NCBI GenBank assembly: GCA_041399085.1
Contig: JAWKTM010000031.1
Location: forward strand, 17,966 to 81,965
Direction: 5' to 3'
DNA length: 64,000 nt
Source of the DNA: JAWKTM01 sp041399085
Lineage (GTDB): Bacteria; Planctomycetota; Planctomycetia; Pirellulales; Pirellulaceae
The position numbers and the translations under genes were made by a program. Below, piece after piece: positions 27,895 through 35,966 of the stretch. The number at the start of each line of letters is the position of its first letter. The first letter of the stretch is position 1. The notes under the pieces are model-generated. The model saw only the letters and a list, made by a program, of their open reading frames with translations, made no database searches and was not told the DNA's origin.

Positions 27895-28173
27895 ATGTGC
27901 CTCGGGATTCCCGGAAAGATTATCGAACTCTATCACGAGCACGAGATGCTCATGGGGAAGGTCGACTTTGGCGGCGTGTCGAAACACGTGTGTTTGGCAC
28001 ACACGCCACATGTGGAAGTCGGCAAGTATGTGATTGTTCATGTTGGTTTCGCGTTGCAAGTGATCGACGAAGAGGAAGCCCACAAAGTGTTCAAGTTCTT
28101 GGAAACAATGGATGAGTTGGATGAACTGCATCCAACGCACACATCCGCGGCGCGAACTGCAAGCGAAAAGTGA
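27895..28173 (+). CDS. hypC: hydrogenase assembly chaperone HypC/HupF
   Basis: 92 residues, typical for the family. It begins MCLGIPGKIIELY, with the invariant Cys2 and the GIPGK motif; VDFGGVSKHVCLAHTP and VGKYVIVHVGFALQVIDEEE are also standard. HypC works with HypD as the scaffold carrying Fe(CN)2CO to the large-subunit precursor. The Shine-Dalgarno AGGAG about 10 bases before the ATG supports the start. It is 4 bp from hypD. The polar end (HPTHTSAARTASEK) is longer than in some homologues. Confidence 0.97.
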   Translation: MCLGIPGKIIELYHEHEMLMGKVDFGGVSKHVCLAHTPHVEVGKYVIVHVGFALQVIDEEEAHKVFKFLETMDELDELHPTHTSAARTASEK

Positions 28174-28177
28174 CGCC

Positions 28178-29290
28178 ATGAAGTACCAAGATGAGTATCG
28201 CGACCCAGTAGCCGCGAAACGATTACAGCAGGCGATTCGGCGTGAAGTTACCCGGCCGTGGACCATCATGGAGATCTGTGGAGGACAAACGCATACCATC
28301 GTGCGCTACGGTATCGACGAACTCCTGCCGCCAGAGGTCGAGCTGGTCCATGGTCCCGGATGTCCCGTGTGTGTGACACCGTTGGAGTTGATCGATAAAG
28401 CGACGGCGATTGCGGCGCAACCCGACGTGATTTTCTGTTCTTTCGGCGATATGCTGCGGGTGCCCGGCAGCCGCGGCGATTTATTATCCGTCAAGGCGCT
28501 CGGTGCCGATGTTCGAATCGTCTATTCGCCGCTCGACTGTCTCAAAATCGCCAAGCAGAATCCAAGTCGGGAAGTTGTGTTCTTCGCCGTCGGTTTTGAA
28601 ACGACCGCGCCGGCCAACGCCATGTCGGTTTGGCAAGCAAGTCGGCGAGGGATCAACAACTTTTCGGTGCTCGTTTCTCATGTGCTCGTGCCACCAGCAA
28701 TGTCGTCGCTCTTGTCGTCGCCAACCAATCGCATCCAGGGGTTCTTGGCGGCCGGGCATGTCTGCGCTGTCATGGGTTATGAGGTCTACGAGCCGCTGGC
28801 CGAACGATTCCACGTTCCGATCGTGGTTACCGGTTTCGAACCGCTCGATCTTTTGGAAGGCATCTATCAATGTGTAACGATGCTGGAGCATCGCCGCGTC
28901 GGAGTTCACAACCAATACGCCCGAGCTGTAAAACGAACGGGGAATCCGGCGGCAATAACTTTACTTAACGAAGTGTTTGAGGTCGGTGATCGCAAATGGC
29001 GCGGAATCGGCGTCATTCCCCAGAGCGGTTACCGGCTGCGTGCGGAGTATCAGGCGTTTGACGCCGAACGTCGGTTTGGGATCGGGCGTATCGAGATTTC
29101 GGAGTCCCCAGAATGCATTAGCGGTCAAATACTGCAGGGAATTTGCAAACCTCACGAATGCACGGCATTCGGTACGCGATGCACTCCGGAGCATCCGTTG
29201 GGAGCAACGATGGTATCGTCGGAAGGAGCCTGCGCGGCTTACTACAACTACGGACGATTGAGACACGACAAAACGCTGAGCCGATTGTAG
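28178..29290 (+). CDS. hypD: hydrogenase formation protein HypD
   Basis: The start at ATG 28178 (MKYQDEYRDP) gives 370 residues, normal for HypD. Conserved cysteine motifs are IMEICGGQTHTIVRYG, VHGPGCPVCVTP and FAVGFETTAPANA. The C-terminal cluster ligands lie in CISGQILQGICKPHEC, FGTRCTPEHPLGA and EGACAAYYNYG and bind a 4Fe-4S cluster. HypD with HypC holds the iron while the CN and CO ligands are attached. The gene starts 4 bp after hypC, consistent with translational coupling. A 100-bp gap precedes hypE. No key residue is missing. Confidence 0.97.
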   Translation: MKYQDEYRDPVAAKRLQQAIRREVTRPWTIMEICGGQTHTIVRYGIDELLPPEVELVHGPGCPVCVTPLELIDKATAIAAQPDVIFCSFGDMLRVPGSRGDLLSVKALGADVRIVYSPLDCLKIAKQNPSREVVFFAVGFETTAPANAMSVWQASRRGINNFSVLVSHVLVPPAMSSLLSSPTNRIQGFLAAGHVCAVMGYEVYEPLAERFHVPIVVTGFEPLDLLEGIYQCVTMLEHRRVGVHNQYARAVKRTGNPAAITLLNEVFEVGDRKWRGIGVIPQSGYRLRAEYQAFDAERRFGIGRIEISESPECISGQILQGICKPHECTAFGTRCTPEHPLGATMVSSEGACAAYYNYGRLRHDKTLSRL

Positions 29291-29390
29291 GCCAGCCCGC
29301 GGAGTAGACGCGTCAGTGAGTAGATTCGGCGGCGTGTCATTCGTGGCGATACAAGTTTGGGAAAACACTGCATCGAGCTAAAATCTGAAA

Positions 29391-30527
29391 ATGAGCGAAC
29401 CGAGAAAAATGGAACCCCAAGCGGATGGATTCGGCAGTTGTCCTACGCCGATAAGCGAACGCCCGCATGTGTTATTGGGCCACGGAAGTGGTGGAAAGCT
29501 AAGCGCTGAATTAGTGCGCCGTCTGTTCCTGCCGGCTTTCGGAAATGCGACGCTAGACGCGTTGGAGGATCAGGCGACGGTCGACTTTCCGCCGGGCACA
29601 TGGTCGCACAGCGAAAGTCGACCTAATGGTAAAGTGTCCGAACACTCGCCCATCGTGCCGCGTTTGGCTTTCACGACCGATTCATTCGTGGTGAAGCCAA
29701 TATTCTTTCCTGGGGGCGATATCGGCAAACTCGCAGTTCACGGCACGATCAACGACTTGGCCGTCGGAGGAGCAGTTCCGTTGTATCTTTCCGCCGCCTT
29801 TATCTTGGAAGAGGGTTTGCCGCTGGAAACGTTGGCCCGCATCGCCGATTCCATGCGAGCGGCCTGCCAAGAAGCTGGTGTGACTTTGGTGACTGGCGAT
29901 ACGAAGGTCGTTGACCGTGGCAAAGGCGATCAGGTGTTTATTACCACATCGGGAATTGGGATTGTTCCGCCAGATCGGCAACTGTCCATTCAAAACGCTC
30001 GTCCCGGCGACAAGCTTATTGTATCCGGAGCAGTCGGCGACCACGGTATTGCAATTATGTCGGTCCGCGAGGGAATTGAGTTTGAGACCGTACTGGAAAG
30101 TGACTCGGCGTCACTTCACGATCTGACGCGGGTGATGTTGGAGTGTTGCCCGGACATACGATGTATGAGAGATCCAACCCGGGGTGGACTTTCCAGTGCT
30201 CTCAACGAGCTAGCGGAGGCGGCCAACGTGGGAATTCGGCTCGACGAATCGGCCATTCCACTGCGGGCCGAGGTTCGAGCCGCTTGCGAAATGCTCGGCC
30301 TAGACCCTTTGTATGTTGCCAACGAAGGCAAGCTGGTCGCGGTCGTGCCATCTCAACATGCCGAAAAGGTTCTCGACACCATGCGGCGACATCACTTGGG
30401 TCAGCACGCGGCGATTATCGGCGAAGTGGTGGCTGACCATCCTCGATTAGTTGTGATGCGAACCGTTGTGGGTGGCGAACGAGTGGTCACGATGCTGGCG
30501 GGAGAACAGTTGCCGCGAATCTGTTAG
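29391..30527 (+). CDS. hypE: hydrogenase maturation protein HypE
   Basis: 378 residues of the AIR-synthase/PurM fold. Motifs include LLGHGSGGKLSAELV, FTTDSFVVKPIFFPGGDIGKLA, GTINDLAVGGA, VTGDTKVVDRG and MRDPTRGGLSSALNELAE. The protein ends LPRIC, the invariant C-terminal Cys that HypF carbamoylates and HypE dehydrates to a thiocyanate. Compared with a minimal HypE there is an extra polar stretch after QATVDF (about 20 residues, TWSHSESRPNGKVSEHS) before the first nucleotide-binding strand. The ATG at 29391 lacks a strong ribosome site but fits. A 152-bp gap separates it from hypA. Confidence 0.96.
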   Translation: MSEPRKMEPQADGFGSCPTPISERPHVLLGHGSGGKLSAELVRRLFLPAFGNATLDALEDQATVDFPPGTWSHSESRPNGKVSEHSPIVPRLAFTTDSFVVKPIFFPGGDIGKLAVHGTINDLAVGGAVPLYLSAAFILEEGLPLETLARIADSMRAACQEAGVTLVTGDTKVVDRGKGDQVFITTSGIGIVPPDRQLSIQNARPGDKLIVSGAVGDHGIAIMSVREGIEFETVLESDSASLHDLTRVMLECCPDIRCMRDPTRGGLSSALNELAEAANVGIRLDESAIPLRAEVRAACEMLGLDPLYVANEGKLVAVVPSQHAEKVLDTMRRHHLGQHAAIIGEVVADHPRLVVMRTVVGGERVVTMLAGEQLPRIC

Positions 30528-30679
30528 ACAATGCTGGGCGGTGGTCAGCGTGGTGCGAGTCGCGAGCGGCAGTTTGCATCCGTTGTCACGGTCGCGTTGG
30601 GGGTTGCGTCGCGGCTATACTGCACGAAAGGGCGTTTTCCCGTTCTCCGCTCCAACCTATCGACTGCAAACCCTAGGTC

Positions 30680-31024
30680 ATGCACGAACTTTCGATCGCA
30701 ATGAACTTGATTGAAGTGGCTTGCGAGGAGGCCGAGCGCCGCGATGTGAGGATTGTCGCGTTGCACGTCACGATTGGCCCGTTGTCCGGGGTGGTTCGCG
30801 ACGCGTTGATTTCGGCATTCGAGATTGCTTGCGAATCGAGCCCGTTGGGAGACATTCGATTCGAAATCGTGGAGACGCAGGTCACGATGCAATGTTCAGT
30901 TTGCGAAGCGGAGACGCTGGTCGTTTCGCTGCAAGAATTGCGGTGTCGACAATGCGGCGAACCGGCCCGGCAGATAACAGGTGGTCGCGAGTTGGAACTC
31001 ACCGCCTTGGAGATTGAGGCATGA
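30680..31024 (+). CDS. hypA: hydrogenase nickel insertion protein HypA
   Basis: 114 residues, the usual HypA size. The N-terminus MHELSIAMNLIEVACEEA supplies the nickel ligand His2. The zinc site is formed by C72 and C75 (MQCSVC) and C89 and C92 (LRCRQC). It delivers nickel, with the GTPase HypB, to the hydrogenase large-subunit precursor. The stop overlaps the hypB start by 4 bp (ATGA), indicating coupled translation. It is the fifth gene of the hyp operon after a 152-bp gap, which is long enough for an internal promoter, although none is clear. Confidence 0.95.
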   Translation: MHELSIAMNLIEVACEEAERRDVRIVALHVTIGPLSGVVRDALISAFEIACESSPLGDIRFEIVETQVTMQCSVCEAETLVVSLQELRCRQCGEPARQITGGRELELTALEIEA

Positions 31025-31689
31025 CAACACGCTTAGTCGAAGTTCGCACCAAGATATTGAAGCAGAATGATATCGCGGCGAGATCGCTGCGGGACGACTT
31101 CCAAGCGGCTGGGGTGCGGGTCGTGAGTCTTGTGTCTAGCCCCGGCTCGGGGAAGACACAGTTTCTGGAAGAGACGCTGAGAATACTTCGCGAACGTTTT
31201 CGTGTGGCGGCATTGGTGGGCGATTTGGCGACCGAGAACGACGCTAAGCGATTGGCGCGTGCCCTGGTTCCGGTGCGTCAGATCGCGACGGGTACGATCT
31301 GTCACCTCGAGGCCGAAATGGTGCGAACGGCTCTCGTTGACTGGAGACTGGATGATTTGGATTTTCTGTTCATCGAGAACGTGGGCAATCTCGTCTGTCC
31401 GGCCACTTATGATCTGGGTGAGGCGCTGCGATTGGTATTGTTTTCCGTGACCGAAGGTGAGGATAAGCCGCTGAAGTATCCCACTATCTTCAATACGGCC
31501 GACGTTGCGGTCATCACCAAAATGGACTTGGCGGAAGTGGTAGAGTTCGATGGCGCGGCCGCGCGATCCGCCATCGAAGCCGTCCGCCCAGGAATGAGCG
31601 TGCTGGAAGTTTCAGCCAAGACCGGGACCGGAATGCCAGACTGGATTCGGCTGCTTGAACGATTGCCGCGAACGTCCGTGGCTTCGTAA
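31021..31689 (+). CDS. hypB: hydrogenase nickel incorporation GTPase HypB
   Basis: 222 residues. The Walker A loop is SSPGSGKT (39-46), followed by ALVGDLATENDAKRL, the IENVGNLVCP segment and the base-recognition motif ITKMDL. The G-domain metal site keeps Cys94-His95 (TGTICHLEAEM) and Cys126 (NLVCPA), but the histidine usually four positions after that His (HLDAHM) is Glu99. The N-terminal His-rich nickel store and the CXXCGC motif of some HypBs are absent. GTP hydrolysis drives nickel transfer with HypA. It is the last gene of the operon; a GC-rich hairpin lies about 105 bp downstream. Confidence 0.95.
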   Translation: MTTRLVEVRTKILKQNDIAARSLRDDFQAAGVRVVSLVSSPGSGKTQFLEETLRILRERFRVAALVGDLATENDAKRLARALVPVRQIATGTICHLEAEMVRTALVDWRLDDLDFLFIENVGNLVCPATYDLGEALRLVLFSVTEGEDKPLKYPTIFNTADVAVITKMDLAEVVEFDGAAARSAIEAVRPGMSVLEVSAKTGTGMPDWIRLLERLPRTSVAS

Positions 31690-31793
31690 CAATACGAACC
31701 GCGTTCCTCGAATAAGCAGTCGCGGCGCGTTGGATGATACTGGCTCTGGCAAGATTAACGGGGCTCCGCGAGATCGACGATGGACTCGCACGT

Positions 31794-31814
31794 CGCGCGG
31801 CGAATTGCCGCGCG
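31794..31814. other. GC-rich hairpin downstream of hypB
   Basis: CGCGCGGC and GCCGCGCG form a perfect 8-bp stem around the loop gaatt. No T-run follows on either strand, so it is not a standard intrinsic terminator. It might slow transcription or protect the 3' end of the hyp transcript. Confidence 0.4.
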
Positions 31815-31914
31815 AGAAACGGCCAGGTCGATGTCTGCTTCACGACACTTCAACAGCGACCTCGGGACTTGGACGAACATACCGGCTGTTAAGGCTATAG
31901 GAGAAACGACTAGA

Positions 31915-31943
31915 CGCGTTTTGCGGAATCCTGCAAAAACGCG
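31915..31943. other. hairpin in the gap after the hyp operon
   Basis: CGCGTTTTGC (31915-31924) pairs with GCAAAAACGCG (31933-31943) with one bulged base and the loop ggaatcct. It lies about 80 bases before the small predicted gene at 32024. It could be a regulatory structure or a weak terminator. The rest of 31690-32023 shows nothing else I can name. Confidence 0.4.
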
Positions 31944-32023
31944 AGAATCCGGTTACATTCCGCTGTATTGTGCAGCTAATTGTATAGAGACACACACGCA
32001 CCTTCCCAAGTGGAGACGTAGCC

Positions 32024-32173
32024 ATGTCTGAACGACAATTCAGCCTTGTGCGACTTGGCGAGGGCGATCGCGGGCAGCTTGAGCAATGGGCTCGGATGCT
32101 TGGTTACCGCCCTGAAATGGATGACAGCGACAGCGACTTGCGCGTGGCAATTTTGTCGCGTTGGCAAAGCTGA
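32024..32173 (+). CDS. small hypothetical protein, 49 residues
   Basis: ATG 32024 is preceded by GGAGA at 7-base spacing. The product begins MSERQFSLVRLGEGDRGQLE and is polar and charged with normal composition up to ILSRWQS. No family is recognised. The region after the stop (32174-32427) is partly open in other frames, so a longer frameshifted protein cannot be excluded. It is the only gene-like feature in the 31690-32427 gap. Confidence 0.35.
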   Translation: MSERQFSLVRLGEGDRGQLEQWARMLGYRPEMDDSDSDLRVAILSRWQS

Positions 32174-32427
32174 CGAAGCTGCCGAGCCGAGCGACACGGA
32201 AAAGACGCGAAAACTTTGGCCGACTCCACGGCCGCCAAGCCGCAAGATAGTCTATGTCGTCGGATGGCAATCTTGGCGCCGACGGTTCCTTGGGTGGTCG
32301 GCAAACCGTAGGCTGGCCAGTTACACTGGTTGGCTGCGGCTGTTCGCGAATCGAGCGGCCGCGCGTCGGCTACGTTCTGGGCGCGCCATCCGCCATCGCT
32401 CAGCTCGCTTGAAATCGGGGAACCTTC

Positions 32428-33243
32428 ATGTCGCAAGATCCAGCCTCGCCCTTCGGTGCGGTCGCCGAACCGAAACCAGAACTGCGTCAGGAATTGCAGT
32501 ATCTGCGGATGTATCGCTATGTCTTCGAGAACCCCAATTGGGCCACGAATTTCGGTTGGTCGATGCTGGCGTTGGCCAGCCAAGCGATCATTCCGTTTGT
32601 CGGCAATTTCGTACTGTTGGGCTATCTCTACGAAATGGTCGAGTCACTGCATCGGAACCCACACCGAATGTATCCCGACTTCGACATCAATCGCTTTACG
32701 GATTACTTGAGTCGCGGGATCTGGCCGTTTCTGGTTTCGCTGATCGTCTCGATCCCCATGGCGGGCGTGTTCATGATGTGCTACTTCGGTGGCATGATCG
32801 GAACGATCGTGGCCGTGGAATCGGAGAGCGAAGCGGTCCAGATGGGAATGGCGATCTTGATTCCGGTAGTCATCTTACTGGTATTCGGCTTGGTGTTATT
32901 GCTGAACATGATTACGGTGCCGTTCATGCTGCAGGCTGGGCTGGCGCGTAACCTCAGTACTGACGGGGGACTTTGCTTCCGCCGAGTCAGGCAGTTCCTG
33001 AAACTGACGTGGAAAGAGTTGCTTCTAGGAAGCTTATTTCTCAGCGTCACGGCCATTCCTCTGTTCTTCGCGGGCTTGGCCTGCTGCTACGTCGGCGTGT
33101 TCGCGGTCGGCCCATGGATCACCTTCGCCGGTACGCACATGCAGTATCAATTGTATGAGATCTTTTTGGCCCGGGGTGGCGAGCCTATCCCGCTGCCACA
33201 ACCGCCTCAACCACCGCAGTTCGTTACAGCGGACCTAGCGTAG
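32428..33243 (+). CDS. DUF4013 integral membrane protein
   Basis: 271 residues. A short polar N-terminus (MSQDPASPFGAVAEPKPEL) precedes several membrane helices: WSMLALASQAIIPFVGNFVL, WPFLVSLIVSIPMAGVFMMC, AILIPVVILLVFGLVLLLN and LLLGSLFLSVTAIPLFFAGL. The spacing and the motif YLSRGIWPFLVSLI match DUF4013 (DUF4013-like glycerophosphoryl transport) proteins, whose role is unknown. The tail is Pro-rich (PLPQPPQPPQ). GGGGAACCTTC before the ATG offers a weak ribosome site. It is followed within 90 bp by the SGNH hydrolase on the same strand. Confidence 0.82.
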   Translation: MSQDPASPFGAVAEPKPELRQELQYLRMYRYVFENPNWATNFGWSMLALASQAIIPFVGNFVLLGYLYEMVESLHRNPHRMYPDFDINRFTDYLSRGIWPFLVSLIVSIPMAGVFMMCYFGGMIGTIVAVESESEAVQMGMAILIPVVILLVFGLVLLLNMITVPFMLQAGLARNLSTDGGLCFRRVRQFLKLTWKELLLGSLFLSVTAIPLFFAGLACCYVGVFAVGPWITFAGTHMQYQLYEIFLARGGEPIPLPQPPQPPQFVTADLA

Positions 33244-33328
33244 TTGAATTATTGCGGGCTATGTGCAGTTTGTCCGAACTAGCGAATTACACCGTCTACT
33301 AATGGGTTTCAATGTGAGATATTCAATC

Positions 33329-34603
33329 ATGAGCTCTGTCATATTTGACGAACGAACTTCCCGTTCGCCGTGGCGTCTTGCAGCCAGATTTTGTCTGACT
33401 TTGGTCTTCAGTTTAGCGACGTTCGCATCGCATTCGGTTGGAGCTCCGCCGGTCAAACAGGGGCCGCCTGGACCGAACATTCATGCGCGAGGCGAACTGA
33501 CGAACAGTCTTTGGCAATTCGCTCACCAAAAAACTGGCCACGTCGCGTTTATGGGCGGTTCGATTACGGAAATGAATGGTTACCGCCCAATGCTGTGCGA
33601 GTTTCTCGAACGGCGGTTTCCGGAAACGAAATTCACGTTCACCGACGCGGGCATTTCGTCCACCTGCTCGACTACGGGGGCGTTTCGCTTGGATCGAGAT
33701 GTATTGTCCAAAGGCCCCGTCGATCTGTTCTTTGTCGAGTTCGCCGTGAACGATGACCAAGACGCCATGCACGCGCGGCGCGAGTGCATTCGCGGAATGG
33801 AAGGCATCGTGCGGCATGTGCGCCAGCACAATCCTAATGCGGACATCATCATCACGTACTTCGTAAATCCTGGAATGATGGAGAAGCTCGGCCGCGACGA
33901 AGAACCGATCTCCACCGGGGCTCATGAGGCGGTAGCCGAGCAATATCAAGTAAGCACCGTTCACCTAGCCCGCGAGGTGACTGAGCGAATCGCCAACGGA
34001 ACATTGACTTGGGAGAAATATGGCGGCGTGCATCCTGCCCCATACGGGAACCGCATCGCGGCCGACATGGTCATCGAGCTGTTAACTTCGGCGTGGGAAG
34101 CCAACGAGACAGTCGCGGCGGATTCCCAACGTAACGCGAAGCGCCCTCACGCGATGCCCGAAACGATGCTGGATCCCCACAGCTACGTCAATGGTCGGTT
34201 TATATCGCCAGCGGAAGCCACAATTGAAAGTGGCTGGAAATGGGAAACACCGAATTGGACATCCATACCCGGTCAACTGCGTGGTCGCTATGCTAACCGG
34301 CCATTGCTAAGTGCGGATGCCCCCAATTCCGTTATGACGTTGAATTTCACCGGCAATGCCATTGGCGCCTTCTTACTAGCCGGACCAGACGCGGGTTTCG
34401 TTGAGGTGAGTGTGGACGAAGGTACGTTCCGTCCGATCGATCTTTATCATCGGTTTAGTGGCGGACTGCATTACCCTCGCACTGTCATGTTCGCTACGGA
34501 CTTGCCGCAGGGAGCCCATGTGCTGCGATTGCGAACGACAGAAAAGAGCAATTCCGCCAGCAAGGGCGTCGCGGCACGCATACTTGAGTTTACTGTGAAT
34601 TGA
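33329..34603 (+). CDS. secreted SGNH/GDSL-type esterase
   Basis: The start at ATG 33329 gives a signal peptide (RLAARFCLTLVFSLATFASH, mature near VGAPP); upstream ATGs add unconserved residues. The SGNH block I variant is FMGGSITEMNGY (Ser nucleophile), the Asn block reads VEFAVNDDQD, and the catalytic pair is in GVHPAPYGNRIA (block V). A beta-sandwich-like C-terminal domain follows (about residues 250-425; LNFTGNAIGAFLLAGPDAGF). It probably deacetylates a carbohydrate or hydrolyses another ester outside the cytoplasm; the substrate is unknown. Its stop overlaps a TTG of the next frame and the TPR gene starts 9 bp later, indicating an operon. Confidence 0.85.
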   Translation: MSSVIFDERTSRSPWRLAARFCLTLVFSLATFASHSVGAPPVKQGPPGPNIHARGELTNSLWQFAHQKTGHVAFMGGSITEMNGYRPMLCEFLERRFPETKFTFTDAGISSTCSTTGAFRLDRDVLSKGPVDLFFVEFAVNDDQDAMHARRECIRGMEGIVRHVRQHNPNADIIITYFVNPGMMEKLGRDEEPISTGAHEAVAEQYQVSTVHLAREVTERIANGTLTWEKYGGVHPAPYGNRIAADMVIELLTSAWEANETVAADSQRNAKRPHAMPETMLDPHSYVNGRFISPAEATIESGWKWETPNWTSIPGQLRGRYANRPLLSADAPNSVMTLNFTGNAIGAFLLAGPDAGFVEVSVDEGTFRPIDLYHRFSGGLHYPRTVMFATDLPQGAHVLRLRTTEKSNSASKGVAARILEFTVN

Positions 34604-34611
34604 CGCGCCTC

Positions 34612-35892
34612 ATGTCTGTCTCGACAACCGCCCGTTCGATTCGCCGCCGTCGTTTTGCCATATATCTAGCCCTGGGAATTGCATTGGGTGTGGCGAGCGG
34701 CGTCTATGTATGGCGCAATGACCAACGAATTCCGCCGCTGCCGCCCAGCGTGACCGAAGCGGACTATGAGCGTGCCTCGCGGGAATTCGCGCAAGAGTAC
34801 GGTCGTCCGGCCAACCAAGTTGACACGTGGTCGTGGCTCGCCGAGAGTTACTCGGCCAAAGAGGAATGGGAATTAGCGGCGGCTTGTTTTGATCGTATTC
34901 CGTCCGATCATCCCAAGTATGGAATTGCGGCTCGTATACAGCAGGCGCACGCATTATGGAGGTTGAACCGCGCTATCGACTGTGAAGCGCAGCTAAACGA
35001 AGTCTTGAATCGGGCGCGGACTGACGCCAGCGTGGATCCAGGGCGTACTTTGCAGGCGCTGGACTTGAAGCGATATCTGTTGAGTGTGGAATTGCGGAGC
35101 GAGGCGCTTCACGATGTGTTGCGGATCATGCAGGCGTTGGACGTGCTGGGCCCCGAGGAACTGACGACCTTGTATTTTCCATCGCTGTTAAGGTGGCACG
35201 GGCCGCAAGCGGCGGAAGCTTTGGAAGCGTTTTGGGAGGCCGATCAAGATAGTTTTCCGCTGCGTGTGGCGCTGGCGCGATATCGAATTGGGCAGGGAAA
35301 ATTAACGGAGGCTCGGGAACTGTTGGCAGGGTGCCTCGAGGAACAACCGAATAGCTTGATCGCGGCAGCAGCGATGCTCGAGTGTCTGCGTGAGTTGGGT
35401 GATGATGGTGCGGCGATTCCGATCCTCGAGCGGCTGCCGGAATTGTCGCCGAACGAGCCGTGGTTGTTGATGCGAATGCGGGGACATTTTGCCAACGACC
35501 ACGCGCAGTCCGAGCGAGCGGTCGAGGCGTTTTCGATGGTTCTGGCGGCGGATCCAGCTTCGGCCGAGGCACATCAGGGATTGGCTACGGCGTATCGAGC
35601 GTTGGGACGCGATGAAGCGTTGCAGCGGACTCTCGCACGCGGCCAAGTCCTAGCGAGAATTCAAAACCGCTTGGGTTGGGTTCAGGGAGCCGAGAGTCCA
35701 GCAGAGGGATTGTTGGAGGTCGCCGAATTATGTGTACAAATCGAGCTCGATTCCCACGCGCGCGGTATTGTGGATTATCTCCAGCGAAACGAGCCCACTT
35801 TTTCAATTCCTGATTCACTCGTGGCGGCGCTCGCTTCCGATTCCAAGTCTTCCGGCAATATGGCTCATACTCCAGCTCAGGACGCCCGGTAG
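34612..35892 (+). CDS. membrane-anchored TPR repeat protein
   Basis: ATG 34612 gives about 426 residues. A basic N-terminus and one membrane helix (FAIYLALGIALGVASGVYVW) are followed by tetratricopeptide-like helix pairs: WSWLAESYSAKEEWELAAACF, IQQAHALWRLNRAID, RIGQGKLTEARELLAGCLEE and AHQGLATAYRALGRDEALQR. No enzyme motif is seen. It likely serves as a scaffold on the outer face of the membrane. Its position before a CRTAC1/ASPIC gene is a recurring planctomycete pairing, suggesting the two act together, but the role is unknown. Confidence 0.82.
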   Translation: MSVSTTARSIRRRRFAIYLALGIALGVASGVYVWRNDQRIPPLPPSVTEADYERASREFAQEYGRPANQVDTWSWLAESYSAKEEWELAAACFDRIPSDHPKYGIAARIQQAHALWRLNRAIDCEAQLNEVLNRARTDASVDPGRTLQALDLKRYLLSVELRSEALHDVLRIMQALDVLGPEELTTLYFPSLLRWHGPQAAEALEAFWEADQDSFPLRVALARYRIGQGKLTEARELLAGCLEEQPNSLIAAAAMLECLRELGDDGAAIPILERLPELSPNEPWLLMRMRGHFANDHAQSERAVEAFSMVLAADPASAEAHQGLATAYRALGRDEALQRTLARGQVLARIQNRLGWVQGAESPAEGLLEVAELCVQIELDSHARGIVDYLQRNEPTFSIPDSLVAALASDSKSSGNMAHTPAQDAR

Positions 35893-35966
35893 TGAATGCA
35901 GAGAGGACTCACAGCGGAAAGAGTCGGCGGATTGAACGAACGGCAACCTATCGTGGAGCGGCTGAG

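Noticed and set aside
32046..32951. Plus-strand 301-residue frame overlapping the DUF4013 gene
   Set aside because: Out of frame with the clear membrane protein and of random composition.
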